Source of the DNA: Thermoplasmata archaeon
Lineage (GTDB): Archaea > Thermoplasmatota > Thermoplasmata > Thermoplasmatales > Thermoplasmataceae
Reading direction: 5' to 3'
Length of the DNA stretch: 5,479 nucleotides
NCBI GenBank assembly: GCA_021806345.1
Contig: JAJZXP010000224.1
Coordinates: 1-5,479, forward strand
The stretch's first letter is position 1. Each line of letters begins with the position of its first letter. The position numbers were made by a program, and so were the translations under genes. This document shows positions 4,917 to 5,479 of the stretch, in pieces. The notes below the pieces were generated by a model that worked only from the letters and a program-made list of their open reading frames with translations, did not search any database and was not told where the DNA came from.

Positions 4917-5479
4917 ATGAGTGTTAGTGTTAAAGTTATAGAGATTCCAATCGCGATCAGAGCCCTAAAAACAGCCTCAATTTATGTTGTCTCAAGTGAA
5001 AATAAAAATATACTGGTTGATACAGGAATGGATTCTCAGATAGATGTTTTTCTGAAGGGAAGTGGAATTGACATCAATCAAATTGATGGTGTTGTTCTAA
5101 CTCATATGCATATAGATCATTTGGGTGGATCATCAAGATTAGGTACTAAATTTGGCATCAAATCTTATCTGGGTGCCAGGGATATGGAGCGAGTTTCAGC
5201 AATCCAGAATTCACCTGAAAAATTCATTGAATGGCAAAGGGAATATCTAACAATGCATGGGGTTCCTAATTTCTACACAGATTCAATGAATAAGTTTCAC
5301 CCAGTTTATACTGAACTGAAAAATTACCTAACTCTGAATACTGATGATTTTGTGGAATATTCCAATTTAAGAAATATATTCAATGTAATAAGAACTCCTG
5401 GACATTCTCCCGGATCCACATGTTTCGAAACGTTAGATGGAAAAAACCTTTTCACGGGAGATCATGTTCTCGAAAGAAT
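4917..5479 (+). CDS. Metallo-beta-lactamase-fold hydrolase, N-terminal part
   Basis: The frame is open to the right edge; 187 residues are visible and the rest is off-window. The metal motif THMHIDHLGG (62-71) supplies H63, H65, D67 and H68, followed by H163 in PGHSPGS and D182 in FTGDHV, a full di-zinc ligand set up to that point. The N-terminal strand IYVVSSENKNILVDTGMD (22-39) is the standard opening of the fold. The spacing and the GDHVLER ending resemble the glyoxalase II/LACTB2-like branch, hydrolases of thioesters or nucleic acids, but the substrate cannot be told. An insert of about 50 residues between the HxHxDH motif and H163 (roughly 95-145, rich in aromatic and charged residues) could define specificity. 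ATG 4917 is the first start after an in-frame TGA at 4896. Transcription is probably independent of the GGR-family gene. Confidence 0.9.
   Translation, partial: MSVSVKVIEIPIAIRALKTASIYVVSSENKNILVDTGMDSQIDVFLKGSGIDINQIDGVVLTHMHIDHLGGSSRLGTKFGIKSYLGARDMERVSAIQNSPEKFIEWQREYLTMHGVPNFYTDSMNKFHPVYTELKNYLTLNTDDFVEYSNLRNIFNVIRTPGHSPGSTCFETLDGKNLFTGDHVLER

Overview
The window looks like chromosomal DNA of an archaeon, most likely an acidophilic Thermoplasmata member of the Thermoplasma/Ferroplasma/Cuniculiplasma kind. The reasons are a eukaryotic-type primase small subunit, a geranylgeranyl-reductase-family flavoprotein, a tRNA without an encoded CCA, AT-rich DNA with AGA/AGG-dominated arginine codons, and TATA-like boxes about 26 bases upstream of several start codons (a leaderless pattern). 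The lineage is inferred from gene content, not proven.

Layout. Plus strand: the 3' end of priS (1-400); a promoter region with a perfect 20-bp palindrome; a rubredoxin-less rubrerythrin (467-892) overlapping or abutting a DUF3501 gene (898-1467); then an ABC-transporter ATPase (1492-2400). Minus strand: tRNA-Arg(CCG) (2403-2474), whose 5' end overlaps the stop codon of an Adenosine_kin-family gene (2473-2958), preceded by a six-helix membrane protein (3004-3666). After a 132-bp divergent intergenic region, plus strand again: a GGR-family FAD oxidoreductase (3799-4845) and the 5' part of a metallo-beta-lactamase-fold hydrolase (4917 to the window end).

How the genes fit together. The clearest functional unit is rubrerythrin plus DUF3501, a likely peroxide/oxidative-stress pair, possibly governed by the palindrome just upstream of its TATA box. 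The Cys-rich Fe-S protein that I recall as the usual third member of this cluster is absent, and neither encoded protein contains a cysteine. The ABC ATPase has no permease beside it. The minus-strand block is very compact: the tRNA sits 2 bases from the convergent ABC gene, its probable terminator lies inside that gene, and its probable promoter lies inside the upstream kinase-like gene. The flavoprotein and the hydrolase appear to have separate promoters. No mobile element, CRISPR array or insertion sequence was seen, and no gene-free stretch exceeds 300 bases.
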